A stretch of 43,995 bases of DNA from Phoronis australis (taxonomy: Eukaryota; Phoronida; Phoronidae), in the NCBI GenBank assembly GCA_002633005.1, contig NMRA01000255.1:549605-593599 (forward strand), in the 5' to 3' direction. Under the pieces are notes generated by a model. It was not told where the DNA came from. It was given only the letters and a program-made list of their open reading frames with translations, and did not search any database. The position numbers and the translations under genes were made by a program. Shown here in pieces: positions 1-10,600 of this stretch (position 1 is its first letter; every line of letters begins with the position of its first letter).

Positions 1-533
1 CCCCCCCCCCCCCCGGTCGGTGCTTATGCATTTTTTGCAAACATATAAAGGCCTACGGGCTTGTATTCGGAGCTACCATTAAAAATTTCTATGGTTTGTG
101 TCACTAAAAGGAACAGTGTAAGCGAGTGTCAAATTAAAACAAAGCTTTCTGAGTAACAGGAGAGAGTTATTCTAGTTTCTTATCTATCTATCTGCAAAAA
201 CAAATTAAACTAACGGTGTCAAGGGTGCATAGTGCTCTTATTCTCAGTATTACTGTTCAGTGATCACTGGAACATGAACAGTTTTCAAAGGGGTCTCCCA
301 CATTTTCCGATTCGATACCGTGTTGGTGACGTATTTTCCGTTTATAGGCATCGTTTGAATGGATATGACAGCAGAACACGACTCTTCTCTCCATCCAACA
401 GGTAACGACACTGACGTGGTTGTGACAGCGCTGTCTCTGTTAGCCAAGTTTTCCGTAAACGGAGCATGGATGGTCATTATGCTGTTTACATCGGAACACT
501 ACCCGACCGTTGTCAGGTAAGTCGGTCAGTCAA
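1..533. other. Left edge, no gene recognised
   Basis: The window opens with a run of 14 C. A short TATC microsatellite lies near 180-192. A 75-codon open frame at 250-477 on the minus strand has no recognisable motif and no splice context, so I do not call it a gene. Confidence 0.4.
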
Positions 534-785
534 CATGCGCGCACTCAGCCGAAAAAATGGGGGGCTCAAATTTTTGAGAATGTGGATCTTTTGCTAAGAT
601 TCACTGGATATGTTCAGAGCTATGAATTGTGCCGAATTTTGGTAGTTCGTGCCTTTTTAGTGGACTTATGTCTCGGTTTCTACTTTTTTCGGAGTTTTAT
701 TTCTCTGAGGCGTACCTTTTTGCCCACTTCGCCAGAAGGTGAGGGAGCTTGTTCGTGCCTCCCGAGTCCCCTGGGTGTGCGCATG
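534..785. mobile_element. CATGCGCG-ended MITE, copy 1 (252 bp)
   Basis: The ends are inverted: CATGCGCGCAC at the left and GTGTGCGCATG at the right. GTCAA directly precedes the left end (529-533) and directly follows the right end (786-790), a 5-bp target-site duplication. It shares terminal and internal sequence (GGGGGGCTC near the left end; TTTTAGTGGACTT-like near the right) with the copy at 34990-35155. It has no coding capacity, so it is non-autonomous. Superfamily unassigned. Confidence 0.72.
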
Positions 786-793
786 GTCAAGAT

Positions 794-1092
794 CAGTGGC
801 GGATTTAGGGGGGACAAGGGGGCCCATGGCCTCCCCCTAAAATTCTACCAGATACCATTTGGGAGTTCTGGTGCGCGCAAGCAGGGGCTCGTCGGTGGTG
901 AATAAGCAACGCATAGGCCCTGAACAAACTGAACAAACCCCGTTTACCGTTTTTTTTTAAGTCAACAGGTCCGCAACCCCAAATATTCGAGGCCTCTACG
1001 TCCCCACATTTTAGGCTGGGCGCGCGCATCTGCCAAAATTCTGGTAATACCCGTGCCCTGCCCCCCAACTCAAAATCCTGGATCCGCCCCTG
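794..1092. mobile_element. hAT-like non-autonomous element (299 bp)
   Basis: The ends are CAGTGGCGGATTTAGG at the left and CCTGGATCCGCCCCTG at the right, inverted with a few differences, followed inside by G-rich and C-rich runs. CAGTGGCGGAT ends are typical of animal hAT MITEs. The flanks (GTCAAGAT and TAGATAGC) do not form a clean 8-bp duplication, so the insertion is old or a boundary is altered. No transposase is present. Confidence 0.55.
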
Positions 1093-2250
1093 TAGATAGC
1101 ATACCTGATCAGCAGTGCTGCGTTGTAGGGTGGATATAAGAAGCGTGCGTTTTACTATTGGAAACGGATGATCCCCATGTGAAGCTAACTTGACGATTTC
1201 AAGTCATAATGCCCGATGATCATGCGAGGCAGCGCGATCCTTGTCCACTTTTTCGCGCCAGTTGCCCAAATCTGCCAAATATATACTTATGACAGACTCT
1301 GATTAATTTAAAAAATCACTTCTACGCTAGCTGACGTAGACAGTCAATAATTGCATAATGCCGGCATTCTCATTACTTTCAGTGGAACGTGTGATTGGTT
1401 CTTTATTACTGATTGCATTGCTGTAAAGTCAGTGCCGATTCAGAGTAGTGAAGCCGGAACATTTTTTTCTATATGAAATTTTGCTAAATTACTAGTGGGA
1501 AGTGTATTTTCAGTTCCTTACCGATGGTATTTTAGCGTATAGGATAATTTTCTTGAGGAAGGCCATCAATGTGATCTGTCGTAACGGATCTAATGAAAAG
1601 CGAAACTTGACAAATATTCCCTAAATTAAATGAAATAAATGTGAAACNCTATCCTCTTATGTTTAGTTCTATTGCCAGTCTGTGACGGATCAGTAACATG
1701 TATTCAGGTCATGGCTGACCTAACAAGCCAATGGGGCGTAAGTTTCAGGCCCCCAGGAGCCTACTTTCCGTGCCAAGTTTCCCACTGCGTTCGCCTAGGG
1801 TCGCGTCTTCGTGCGTCAAGGCAGGCCAGTAGCCAGCTTTGCGTGGGAGTGATTTGAGTTTATAGAACGGTGGACTTTGCGAACGTCGACACTGTAGAGT
1901 TTTCGGTAAAGCCCTTGACGCAGCTTAATTAGGTGGAAGGGAAATCTGTATAAACAACGATGACTCTCAGCTCTGTGTTCCTGAGATGAGACGGAATTCA
2001 TATTACCATTAACAGGATGCTGTGACGGTTTCTCGCAAAGAACGGGACTCAAATTCGGATGTAATATGGTCCAAAAAGAGAACGTTCTCGCGTTACCTCC
2101 CGTCAAACTTTCAAATCAGGTGTCAATGCTTAAATGAGTGGTTACACCTCACGACATACTCGGATGGAAATATTTAGTCGGAGACTGACTTGACGAAATT
2201 TTTTATCTGCTTGAATTTTTACGCTTGCATCGCAGGAAATAGGAACAGCC
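1093..2250. other. Intergenic, no gene recognised
   Basis: AT-rich unique-looking DNA with one unknown base at 1647. The open frames here are short and carry no family motif or convincing splice pair. Confidence 0.4.
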
Positions 2251-2330
2251 CACTATTCCGAAGGTTCACAAATCCGATAGTTCACTGTTCCGAAGGTTCA
2301 CTTCTCCGAAGATTCACTGCTCCGAAAATA
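2251..2330. repeat. 16-bp tandem repeat, five units
   Basis: Five diverged 16-bp units begin at 2251, 2267, 2283, 2299 and 2315. The consensus is near CACTNTTCCGAAGGTT, with CCGA constant in all five. The unit is short and there is no spacer, so it is a minisatellite rather than a CRISPR array. Confidence 0.8.
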
Positions 2331-2437
2331 TCTAAAATTTCGGACTCAGGTCTAATTTTTGTATTTTTACATGCAAAAATAAACGATACTTCGGTTATTA
2401 GATGCACTGCGTGGTGTAGCTATACCGAAAGTAACGC

Positions 2438-2840
2438 CTAGGTACTAAAGCAAACTTTGTTTGGATTTCGTATGCATGAGAATTGCGCGCATATGTGATG
2501 AATACCGAAAAATATGCACGTACTTGCATTTTAAAAAAAAATATGAATTAGGAATATTGATGAATTATCAATCGCGATACATTCATCAAATCCATGTCAA
2601 GATTGCATCATTTAACAACCGTGTACCTATACTGAAAACAATACCCGGGTACTAAAGCACTTTGCTTTTGGTTTTTATGCGCATGTGAAATTGAGCGTAT
2701 ATCTTATGAATACGGAAAAATGAGTACGTACTTGCATTTTGAAAAGAATATGAAGTTGGAATATTGATGAATCAACCACGATACATTTACCATATCCATG
2801 TCAAGATAGCTTCATTTCACAGTGCTATTAAAGTTTAGGA
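2438..2840. repeat. Tandem duplication, two ~207-bp units
   Basis: GGTACTAAAGCA at 2441 recurs at 2648. The two units then match through the AATACCGAAAAAT-like, CGTACTTGCATTTT, GGAATATTGATGAAT and ATCCATGTCAAGAT segments at the same spacing, with scattered substitutions and small indels. The last unit fades out near 2840. Confidence 0.75.
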
Positions 2841-3474
2841 CCGCTGCGCCTCAACCTCACCCACCGAAACCACGCTGCTATGTAGCTTAGCTAGGCATAA
2901 ACATCTGCCTCTTCTAGACTCCCTTGTTGCCCTATGTTGTAGCAACCACGCGCGTTCAATGCCGACAGAAATACAGGATAAAACCCCTCTAATCGTCTGC
3001 CCGATCCTGTCATATATGCAAACACCACCCGGGTGAAGTTGGCCAGGCACTGCCTGATGATTACGTGAATCAGAAGCAAATTCAAATTTATTACTAAGTT
3101 AATTATAATTGTAGTCAGTAGTGCCAGTAACTGCATAAATTCTGTTGTTGTCCATTTATATCCTATCTTCAACGGATAGACTGGGGCTGGACCCCTTTTT
3201 CGCGGGGGTTCGCTCGAACTCCCGGACCCCTTCCCCCCACCCGGCTACGGGCTTGCAAGGCCCCACGACAGGGTAATCGAAGTAGCTAAGCTTACAGCGC
3301 TTTAAAACATCAATAGCAAGGCTTTGGCTGTAATGAGAAGCGACCGCGATGGGGGTGTTAACCAATCTACAATATGCATTTGGTGCATGAGCCCGCATGA
3401 TTTATCTAGCTTGAGGACCCAGAAAATGTAGATCCGTAACCGTGTATTGAACCGTATTTTTATTTGTATTGCAG
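2841..3474. other. Intergenic or transporter intron, no gene recognised
   Basis: I see no earlier SLC22 exon here. A GC-rich patch at 3180-3260 has no recognisable content. The pyrimidine-rich tract before 3474 is the acceptor of the transporter exon. Confidence 0.35.
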
Positions 3475-3822
3475 GACAATCGGACCAGCAGTTTGCAATG
3501 CAGCCTCTAGAGTAGGCGCCATGTTGGCGCCCTTGTTGACAGAGCTGCATCAAGTTTCACCGCTCATTTTCCTTACTTAACATTCGGAACAACTACATTT
3601 GTAGCTATCATCTGTATCCTTATGCTGAAGGAAACAAAAGATCAAAGTATGCCGGACTATCTTCCTCCGCCAAATAAAGAAGAGCCAATATCAGAGATGG
3701 AGGTCGAAATTGCGGTTGTTGACGGCGATACAATGTTACAATCTGATCAGCAATTATATGCCAAAGAAACCGAGTCAAAAGGCGGAGTTAATAATCCATC
3801 AAACGAAGTCACTGCTTTTTAA
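3475..3822 (+). pseudogene. Terminal exon of an SLC22-type MFS transporter, frameshifted
   Basis: A good acceptor (pyrimidine-rich, GCAG at 3471-3474) opens a frame reading TIGPAVCNAASRVGAMLAPL, typical of SLC22 transmembrane helix 11 with its Ala-Ser-Arg-Val-Gly motif. That frame reads on to SPLIFLT and stops at TAA 3578-3580. The following helix 12 and tail are in another frame from about 3580: FGTTTFVAIICILMLKET, then a hydrophilic tail of about 60 residues to TAA at 3820-3822. The join needs one base gained or two lost, so this is a broken gene, an allele, or a sequence error. The tail ends Val-Thr-Ala-Phe, which fits a class I PDZ ligand as in several SLC22 transporters. SLC22 proteins move organic cations, anions or carnitine across the plasma membrane. 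I found no earlier exons in 1-3470. Confidence 0.62.
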
Positions 3823-4149
3823 CAGTGAACGTCTTAGGATCAGTATCAGAATGAATATGTTACTTTAAGTTTCGGATTTCATTAGTTTAACTTCTTCTTC
3901 CCCCGAGTTCAACTTATGTCGAATTAACCCCCACAGTGTTTGAGTGATAGAATTTGTTACATAACAAATTAACATGCATTCCTACTAAGTCAAGTTTCAA
4001 CAACCCACCATACATAGGTTTAACCGAATATCTTGGCCGGATTTTAAATTTTGAAATAAAATTTCACAACGCTCAATCATTATTTGTTCATTGTTTGATT
4101 TTAGAGTATCTAGAGGTTAGCTTGTATGCTGTTTTAAAATGGACAGCTT

Positions 4150-5560
4150 TCTACAGAGCAGGTTTTTCAAATGGGTTCCTGTGACCGTGACGACGGATGA
4201 CAATGCCGTTCGAGAGGTTCCAACTACGTAATTCGCAACTATGTCCTATTTCCTCTGTACCCTAACCGGATTTTCAAGAAATTTGGCAAATATGTTTCGA
4301 TTTAGGAGACAACGAGACCTTCCCCGGCATTTTAGGAGAGTTGAGGTTCCATATGCACTCCGGTGGCCTGTGTTTTATTTTCGAGCCTTCAGTTTTCTTT
4401 TGTTTTTTTTTTGGCGTCCCCGCAGGGTTATCCATCCAACAGTTCTAAGAGTCCGGTTTGCAGTTGTGTTTTTACTGACAAAAGAACTGCTGATGTTTAT
4501 TTTCGGACGAGTGAAACTACAAGTTCGATTATAGCTTTTTCTTGTGGCTCAATATCTACAGAGTTTCTCATGGATCTTCATGAAAAGCCACGTTAGACCC
4601 ATCGATGGAGGGAAGTACAACCGACGTCGATTTTGGGTCGAATCCTACAGTTTTGACTTTTTTGCGTTTGACTCAATATCTGTCTAGTTCTTCAATGAAT
4701 ATTTATGAAACTTGGCTCATACGTTCCTGTCATTATGAAATTCAACTTATGCGAACTTGGGGAGGAGAACGACACTCTGTCGTTGATTTTCGGACAGATA
4801 CACTTACTATGGCGTCCCCTATTGGCGATTTTTGCGCTTGTCTACTTTTTACCTTCTAGTGTCATAGCAGACTAGGCGGTTCCAATTTATTCCGGCACAT
4901 GATTTGTCGAAGAAACTTCGTTGAGTAACTTATCAACGAAGGATGTTCTCAGAGCACAGATTGACTCCCACGTCACAACAATGTTGACGCCCATTGGTTA
5001 AGGACAACATTCATTCATAATCCCAGGGGCATAGAACACTAGTTCTATGGTTCGTAATAGATGCGCAACACTGCGGCGATCAGACTAGTCAATTCGCGTG
5101 ACTTTCCAAATTGTCCAAAACTTGACCAATTTCGGCGACTAATCTCTTATTGCCTGTACGAGGCTACCCGAGTACTGTGATGTACCTTCATAACATTTGC
5201 CGCTTACTGATCCTTGTGAAGAATTGAACGTCCCTTGAGTGACAGCTAAACCCCTTGTGGCACAAAGTTTTTTTTGCTGGTACGTTTGTATAATGTGTGG
5301 AAATATCCGTATGTTATGCAGCTCTCGGTTACGACACACCCACTCTCCTGCCCAAGCCATGGGAGAAACCTTTGGGAAATTTAGCACTTGTGTTTCTGTT
5401 ACAGATCAGATGACATCTCCCAATTTTCGGACAAAGGTCACTAGTGCTGCGTCTTGCAGCGGCATTTTTTGTCCACCTCAGAATCTTCCAACCTGATTAT
5501 TCCATGTTCGGGTAATTCAGCTTTCATGGACCAATTACTTTGCGCCCCCTAGAGGCTATT
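4150..5560. repeat. Diverged tandem satellite, same family as ATAD3 intron 13
   Basis: Recurring motifs are ATTTTCGGAC, GGCGTCCCC or GCGCCCCCTAG followed by a GGCNATTTT box, and a CTGTATC-(T)-GG-ATTTTCATGAAATTTGGCAAA type segment, in the same order as in 28530-30240. Examples are 4285-4298 (AAATTTGGCAAATATG), 4788, 4812-4832, 5421 and 5546. Units are strongly diverged, so exact borders cannot be set. The open frames inside are shadows of the repeat. Confidence 0.55.
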
Positions 5561-5699
5561 TTAAGTTAATTAGTAATGCACCTCCAAATAGAAATGTTTT
5601 AACCATAGTTTCTTGTGTCCGTATTGTTTACGATGCACCAATTGATGAATATCAATGCTCTGGGTAGCTCTTGATGTTTAGTCCTTACAACGAAATCAG

Positions 5700-6100
5700 A
5701 GCCCGGTCTCTAATCTTTGTACTCGAAACGAACTCGAAACTATTTTTGGCAATTTCACCGCTCCTTTTGTGCGAACTTAAGATAATTGGTTATCAGACTG
5801 TGCTCGAATACATCATAGTTTATGCATAGGAGTTTCTAGTTCAAGTTTGCCCTTGAAGACCCTTATATTCATGCTACAAACTCGAGTAAAAACTCGAAAT
5901 TTCGAGTTCAAACTCGAACTTATTGCTTTAATATTGGGTTTACAAACTGTGAACTAAGGGCAATAAATTATCTATGTAAGTTATTGTGTACTCCAGCATA
6001 GAATAATAGACACTTATCTTGAGTTCGCCCAAAAGTAGAGTAGAAAATGCCAAACCTAATTTCGAGTTCCATTTTGAGTAAAAAGATTGGAGACCGGGCC
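5700..6100. mobile_element. Harbinger-like MITE, copy 1 (401 bp)
   Basis: The inverted ends are (A)GCCCGGTCTCTAATCTT and AAGATTGGAGACCGGGCC. CAG lies on both sides (5697-5699 and 6101-6103), a 3-bp duplication. CWG duplications and GGGCC-rich ends are known for animal PIF/Harbinger elements. The interior is AT-rich with CTCGAA/TTCGAG words and has no transposase. The copy at 35163-35563 has the same length and is nearly identical. Confidence 0.8.
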
Positions 6101-7611
6101 CAGATTACCACAATGTGAAACCTTCAAACTGCACTAAATTGACATTGTTTCAACCTGTGATCCCAACAAAATGAACACACAAGGTACACACAATTGGATG
6201 AAAGAAAATGAAATCTCGAAAATCCCATCAACGCGACAGATTCAGTTGCATAAAACTGAACCTCATACGATTACACTCATCTGGATAACAGCAATCACAC
6301 ACTACTGCAGGCAAAGTTACAATTGTTGAACAATGCTTTGACCTACGGAACCGTGAGTAATAACCTAAGTTACACAATGGATGTTTTCTTTCAAATGCAT
6401 GACCAGTGACTGCTTGGCATGTAATCATCTCAACTGACAGGATGCTCAGCTGATTGATGAAGACAGAGAAACTGACAAATGCAGCATTAAAAGAATCAAC
6501 GAGGCTATTCGGATAAGGTAGTGTGTTTTAACATGCCAACTGAAATTGTCATGAACAGAGTCAAAGAAGTTACAAGTTATCGCGGGCTTCGAATTTCCTG
6601 ATCACCACCCCACCTAGTGGTCATTAACTTCTGAAGATGGCTGTTGTGATAAGCTGAAACTGTTTTAAAAGAGGTGATTAACTCAACAGGTTGTGTCTCA
6701 AGAACTTGTCAAGTATTTGAAACTCTAACATTTTGTCCATTTAGTCATCAAAAAGAAATATCATCAACATTTAAAGAAAATTACTGTACTTAAATTTAAT
6801 TCCATCTAAAAATTACAAATTACAAATGAATCCATTCAGTACCAGTTAAGATGTCGCTAAAGTTCCATAAATGGAATGCTACATATATGTCTGGACTCAA
6901 TATAATAAGTTTAAAGAACACCACATAAAAATAAAACAGTGACACCAGTACAAATAATGTTGTGAACAGGTCCAGCCTGCTTTTCATGATTAAATAATGG
7001 AGAATACATCGAAGAACGCTGTGACTCAGCTGCCATCACTTGTGAACATTGATACACATTATACACCAGCTGTCATAACTCGCAAAAGTCTTTAATTCAT
7101 AAAGTTTGAGAAATGAAATTTTGAGTGCCCGTGTTCTTGCTGCTCACCCAGTGATCTCAAATAAACAAACCATTATGCACTCACACCTTTCCCTGAAAAC
7201 TGGATTCGTTTTCCATAACTTTGATAAAAACTAAAACATCATATCAGTTGTACTAATGAACATAATTAGCTCCAAAAGAATGAAAAATACTTTAGGGTTA
7301 AAAAGAACCAATATCTCACATTTTCATGAAAAGGCTAAATGAATCCAACCTAGATTCATTGTCACAAACTGTTGAGATATCCTAATTTTGAGCTGAGTTC
7401 TAGCTCACTGTCATCATACAACAATATTGTAATTCTTCCAAGAATATCAAAGTACCACAACATGACCACTGTATGCAGGAGATCCCCGTCTGTTACACAG
7501 TTTCATCGATGTATCTCGTAATGCTCCAGCAGGGGTCACTGCAGCCCTAAAAGTACCAAATCTCCAGTTTTCTTCTGCATAAGTGCCACGAGACCTTGAC
7601 ACAAACTTTTC
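6101..7611 (-). other. AT-rich region, probable 3' UTR of the LRR gene plus intergenic DNA
   Basis: I see no coding exon here on either strand. Reading from the LRR stop codon on the minus strand, ATTAAA occurs at about 7096-7091 and again near 6797, which could end the transcript. No transposon ends are visible. Confidence 0.35.
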
Positions 7612-10600
7612 TCATGAAATGCTACAAGATTTTGATTCATTGTCCTCAAACTCCTCATCGTCACTTGGTAACCTGGGTATATTGTCCAGGACACGGAGAG
7701 AGGGAAGTGCTTGGAATATCCTAAAAATGGAAACACAGCACCAGTTATACCACAACAGGAGTTTCTGACAGTAAACACTATATATTTGGAAAAAGCAATA
7801 TTTTTACCTTCCATGAACAACAAATGTATGCCCAGGTACTTCTTTAAAAACATGGGCCTATAAACACAAAATGTGCTGGCAATACTAATGTGAAAAGAAG
7901 ATCAATATCTGTAGTTATAAGACTTTACATTAGCAATGGTATGGTTCAGTTTATTTCGTAGATAAGCCAAAAATGTGCTGAAATAAACTATGTCCTCGTA
8001 AGACACCCGCTGACAATGTCATTTTCGGAAACTCTACAAATCATGGAAATTTTTTATTGTTGTTTCTAATATAGGGCCATGCAAAATTCCTGATACATAA
8101 GACATGTTTAGAAATGGATTTCTAATGTTTTCCCAGTTCAACAACTGATAATAAGTTTGGATTTGACATTCGTAGTGGCAAGAAGAAAACTTAGTCAAAT
8201 TGTCAGTGGGATTCCACTGTAAAAACTGGAAAGTGGAGGACCTTGAAGGGCTTCTGCACATTAGTTTTCCATGAAGCTTGATAGAGATTCAAACGTTGAA
8301 AACACTGCCAACAACTGGAACAACTCAAGTTTGTGGGAGAATTCGAATTGACAACAGGCAGAATGTAAGTTTGGATAATTTTGTAAACAACCTCAAAGTT
8401 TTAAATAATGATGACTTCAGGTCAAAACGACTCAATCCATATACACTCGATGCAGAAAGAAGCAGAAGTCTGAGTTGTTCCTGCACCCTGACCTCACCTT
8501 TGTCGGTAATTTTCCAGGAATGTGATGGGGTTACCACTCAAATCCAGAAGCAGTAAGTTGGTCATTTTTTTAAGATGCTCCAAACCCCTTAATGACTGGA
8601 TGTTGTTGTCAGTTAATATCAACTGCTCCACCTGAAGCATTCTGGGTAACCTAGCGAAGGCATCCAGGTGGTTTCCAGACATGTTGATTATTTTACAGCT
8701 GAAAGTAGTCACGAAAATTGTATTAAGCCACAACACAAACAGAAAACAAATACTAGGCATTGACAGATAGAACACTTTATCTGAAGCCATTAATCAAGTC
8801 ATGGGCAACTTGATTTGTGCCAAGTGCTTGTCTGCAGTCCTATTGAATTGAAAAGTTATGCAACACTAAACTGGTGTTAACACATATAAGAAAATTGATG
8901 ATTTTTAAATAAAAAGTATGAGGAGTAAGATAAGCAAGTCCCAATATTCACTTGACATAGAAGTATAAAAGAGTTTGTGGAGACAGTTTGAGATTCATAG
9001 ATCCTTATAATTGAAAAAATGTTCATTGAAATTATAGACACATGGTGAACAGAGACACCTGGTGGCTGCCAAAAGTATTGTTCACAGGCTACTTTAATTT
9101 TTGACAATGTTGGACAAGACAACTAGTTCTTGTCTGTCAATCATCTAAGTTCTTAACAGGTCCTCCGGGAGGCAATTTGTTTGCAAGTGTTGGATTTTAT
9201 ATTTTAACCTATTAAAAATAATTAAAAAATTATGGGTCATGGGTTGGAGAAATAAATGAAAAATATGGGCGGTGGGTACGAAATAAAAGTGCCTTCCCCC
9301 CCTCCCATACAGATTTTGCTGGAACAGCCCTCATTAATTTTAGATACAAATACACTTCAAATGTTTTGTTTGTTTTGTTTTAAGTATCGAACATAGCCTG
9401 TGACACTACCTGACTCAAGGTAAACATGTCATTATAGTTCAATACAAATTTGAACAGAAGTATAAAATGTTCACAAATGTTAGCTGCCTGAACATCATCA
9501 CGTACTGACATAAGTTCAACAAACTTAGGGTGTCAAGTTAAACAACTTTCTCTTGAGTTTTCAAGTAGTTGCTATTTCTAAAACTATTCTCATATGTGTT
9601 ATACAGTCGCTTGTAACATGTCACGAGTGTCACCAGTTGTTAAGTGTGCAGTCAAGAACAGACACTTAAAAATTTAATATCACTAAAATGCCAAATTTCC
9701 AAGCACTTGACGAGGATGAACAGTGGGAAGCAGTGAAAGTTACAGAACACGGAGAAATAGTAACACAGTTGTTTTGTTAACTAGGTGGGCTACGAGACTT
9801 TAACCACTGACGACGTTTACGAAGATGAACTAAGAATTGTGTGTCACAACTCAAAGTTCACGGCTCTAAATCGAGAAGCACTGTGTACTTGAGCCTTACT
9901 ACGACATGGCAACAGGTGCATTACATGACCTGTGGTGCCCGAACGAATTTCAGTTAGTAACGTCACCACCATGTCTTCATTTCCTTACAGAGTATTATTT
10001 TAGCACCACTGGCCACATACTTCACCTTTGCCATACTATTGTCAAATACTTTAACTGAATAACTACAAGAACTCGAACTTTCGATGTGATAGTAATGATT
10101 TGAAGATAGAAAATAACTCACTTAACAGCTATTTTGATATTTACATGTAAATTGATGGTCAAGTGCTTACTTCACGAGTTGTAACTTAACATTATAAAAT
10201 ATTTCATATAACATTAACATCCCTGGAAAAATATGGAGTAAGCAAATTCAGTTGTTAAAACTGATGCATGTTACTTGCGATGAGGTATTCATCACTTCAC
10301 TTCCTAACATTGACAGCTTGAATTTTAGTCTCAATGATGAAAAAAATCAAAATTCATAAAAAGTTGAAGTCAGCAACACGCATTCAGTGTGATAGAAAGT
10401 AGGCTTGGCTCCCTGGTCTGTCCAGTTCTGGTGGGGCAAAGCTCATAATATACAAAGTCATGAGCTCTGAGGCTCAATGACCATGACCATCCATTAAATT
10501 GCTTATTAAGAGATATGATGAACTCAGCTGGATTTTCTTAGTGTTCACACAAAACCTGTGTCATTTCTGGGATATGCACACATTTGGTGGAGCCTTAAAA

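Noticed and set aside
250-477. 75-codon minus-strand frame at the left edge
   Set aside because: No family motif, no splice signals in proper phase, and its composition is not distinctive.
1672-1857. Possible upstream SLC22 exon with VCDG and a GTAAGT donor near 1738
   Set aside because: The residues around it do not follow the SLC22 loop order, and no acceptor in phase was found.
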